Assembly (NCBI GenBank): GCA_031257715.1
Contig: JAIROE010000296.1
Location: 1-6,091 of the forward strand
Reading direction: 5' to 3'
Origin: Treponema sp.
GTDB lineage: Bacteria > Spirochaetota > Spirochaetia > Treponematales > Breznakiellaceae
Length of the DNA: 6,091 nucleotides
In this document: positions 4,646-6,091 of the stretch, one piece after another
Numbering within the stretch: position 1 is the first letter of the stretch
How the letters are laid out: every line of letters begins with the position of its first letter
Position numbers and translations under genes: made by a program
Notes under the pieces: generated by a model
Told to the model about the DNA's origin: nothing
Databases searched by the model: none
The model's input: only the letters and a program-made list of their open reading frames with translations

Positions 4646-6091
4646 TCTTTTCATTCTCATTTTTTGCCTTGCGGGAACCTGCGCTTCGGGCCTTGCGTTC
4701 TGGCGGGAGTATAACCGCACGCTGGTCAAGTTTAACGAAGATCCGGTGGGGACCATTGTTTTCAAGAACCGCACGGCCCACCGGAAAATTGAGGATCGCG
4801 TTGCCTGGGACAGGCTGAAGCAGGAATCGCCGGTCTACAACGGCGACACGATCCGCACGGCCGAAGAATCCCAGGCGATCGTTTCCTTCCTTGATGAAGT
4901 TACCAGCGTCAATCTTTCGGAGAATACGCTGATACGGATTTTTTATGACGAGAAAGGCGCGCGCATTGATTTCTCGCGGGGCAATCTGGATGTAAGTTCC
5001 GGTTCGGGGACCGTGCTGGTTTCGAACGGGACTTCCGCTGTTGAAGTGCGGAGCGGGAGCCGCGTGGATTTGACTCAGGACGGGAATGGCTTGGGCCTTT
5101 CGGTTTTGGGCGGTCAGGTCAGTCTTGACGGGGCCGAGGTCGCTTCAGGGGAGGTGCTTTTCCTCAATAATGACGGAACGTCCGCTACCGGGCCCCTTGT
5201 CGCGGTAACTTCCCCCGGAGCTTTTTTCCGTATATACGGCGATCCTGGTGAACTTGTCCCGGTTGATTTTTCCTGGAATGTTTCCAATTTCAGGGACGAT
5301 ACCCGTATTGTTGTTGAAGTGGCGGAAGACGGAAAATTTTCCCGCGTGGTTGAAGCGAGGAATGTAAGGGATGCTTCTTCGGTGTCCATTCCCCTTGAAA
5401 ACGGCGTTTTCTGGTGGCGGGTTTACCCCGCGGGGGAAAGCGGAGAGCCGGAGGGCCCGATCCGTCCTTCCGGGAAAATAGAGGTTCTTTCCCTGAATCC
5501 GCTGTCGCTTGTTTCTCCCCTGCGCGCACAGGAATTTGCCCTGCCGGGGGGCGTTCCGTTTTCCTGGTCTCCCATGGAAGGCGCTCGGGGATATCTTCTT
5601 GAAATTTCGGCCAATCAGGACATGAGCAATCCCGCCGTGTCCCGCGGGATAGAGGGGACTTCCGTGGTGCAGAACGGGCTTGAAAGCGGCCGCTGGTACT
5701 GGCGGGTCACTCCGTTTTTTTCGGCCGAAACGGCGGTGAATACCGCCGGTTCCCGGGAAACCGGAGAGTTCACCGTAAGCGCGGCCGGCGCCGCTCTTCC
5801 TTCTCCCCGGCTGGGCTCCCCTCCCCAAAACGGGATTCTCGGCATCGAAAATCCCCGGCTTTTCTGGAAATATGATCCCGGCGTTTCTTCCTGGACCGTG
5901 GAAGTGGCGGATAATCCCCAATTGTCGGATCCGGTGGTAAAGCTGGATACGGATATGAATTATCATACCCTGCCGCCTTCGGTTCTCGAAAGCGGCCGAA
6001 CATATTACTGGCGGGTTACCGCCAATGGCGGGGACGCTGCGGGTTCTTCTTCCGCGGTCGGATCTTTTACCGCGGCGGCGCATACCGGGAC
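4608..6091 (+). CDS. Membrane-anchored FecR-domain protein with beta (YWRV) repeats, 3'-truncated by window
   Basis: The frame is open from ATG 4608 to the window end (494 codons, no stop). The basic N-terminus MWKKKSTRSR precedes one hydrophobic helix (about 13-32), so it is probably anchored in the inner membrane with the rest in the periplasm. Residues 47-112 form a FecR domain (VGTIVFKNRTAHRKIEDRVAWDRL, SPVYNGDTIRT, INLSENTLIRI-like ending). This is followed by further beta strands to about 205, including IDFSRGNLDV and VEVRSGSRVDL. Three repeats of about 75-100 residues end in FWWRVYP (268-274), WYWRVTP (363-369) and YYWRVTA (466-472), each starting with an F-S-W or L-F-W strand: fibronectin-III-like modules. 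Classical FecR relays a signal to an ECF sigma factor, but no sigma-factor or TonB-receptor gene is present here. Pairing with the cyclase suggests a periplasmic scaffold or sensor role, which is inference. The start overlaps the cyclase by 38 bp; no alternative start is as well placed. Confidence 0.9.
   Translation, partial: MWKKKSTRSRASDLFILIFCLAGTCASGLAFWREYNRTLVKFNEDPVGTIVFKNRTAHRKIEDRVAWDRLKQESPVYNGDTIRTAEESQAIVSFLDEVTSVNLSENTLIRIFYDEKGARIDFSRGNLDVSSGSGTVLVSNGTSAVEVRSGSRVDLTQDGNGLGLSVLGGQVSLDGAEVASGEVLFLNNDGTSATGPLVAVTSPGAFFRIYGDPGELVPVDFSWNVSNFRDDTRIVVEVAEDGKFSRVVEARNVRDASSVSIPLENGVFWWRVYPAGESGEPEGPIRPSGKIEVLSLNPLSLVSPLRAQEFALPGGVPFSWSPMEGARGYLLEISANQDMSNPAVSRGIEGTSVVQNGLESGRWYWRVTPFFSAETAVNTAGSRETGEFTVSAAGAALPSPRLGSPPQNGILGIENPRLFWKYDPGVSSWTVEVADNPQLSDPVVKLDTDMNYHTLPPSVLESGRTYYWRVTANGGDAAGSSSAVGSFTAAAHTG

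Noticed and set aside
3713..4774. 353-residue minus-strand ORF
   Set aside because: It is opposite the cyclase catalytic domain, where all class III motifs are on the + strand.
5145..6083. 312-residue minus-strand ORF
   Set aside because: It lies opposite the FecR gene, whose + frame shows coherent FecR and YWRV-repeat domains; the minus product is Arg/Gly/Pro-rich with no recognisable motif.

Overview
The window looks like chromosomal DNA of a Treponema-like spirochaete, most likely a gut or environmental species rather than T. pallidum. I infer this from the protein types: a cell-surface repeat protein with 'GGTFTMSGGTISGNTA' units, a Cache-HAMP-class III adenylate cyclase directly followed by a FecR-domain protein with 'YWRV' beta repeats, and a small two-domain protein of a kind I associate with gut spirochaetes and Bacteroidetes. 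No rRNA, tRNA, transposase, integrase, CRISPR array or phage gene is visible, so the species assignment is inference. Every gene I can support is on the + strand.

Layout. Positions 1-1142 hold the 3' part of a beta-helix/PMP-like surface protein. Positions 1143-1684 are an intergenic stretch packed with secondary structure: a weak terminator, a 10-bp-arm inverted repeat, a 266-bp array of thirteen 21-bp units each built on a 14-bp palindromic core, then several hairpins ending one base before the ribosome binding site of the next gene. Positions 1685-2353 encode a 222-residue protein of unknown function, closed by a 38-bp perfect palindrome that should be a strong bidirectional terminator. 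Positions 2395-2776 hold only a doubtful, probably frameshifted small ORF and a hairpin with tandem G.A mismatches upstream of the cyclase. Positions 2777-4645 encode a membrane-bound receptor adenylate cyclase. It overlaps by 38 bp the start of a membrane-anchored FecR-domain protein (4608 to the window end, incomplete).

The cyclase and FecR genes form a translationally overlapping pair, probably one signalling or envelope-sensing operon: an extracytoplasmic Cache domain would control cAMP production, and the FecR/beta-repeat protein would act in the periplasm. The upstream half (surface protein, repeat array, unknown protein) is separated from this pair by the 2357-2394 terminator.

The most unusual element is the 21-bp palindromic array at 1277-1542. 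Its period equals two DNA helical turns and seven codons. Palindromes sharing the arms GCCAAACGCC/GGCGTTTGGC lie on both sides of it, and a third copy forms the core of the downstream terminator.
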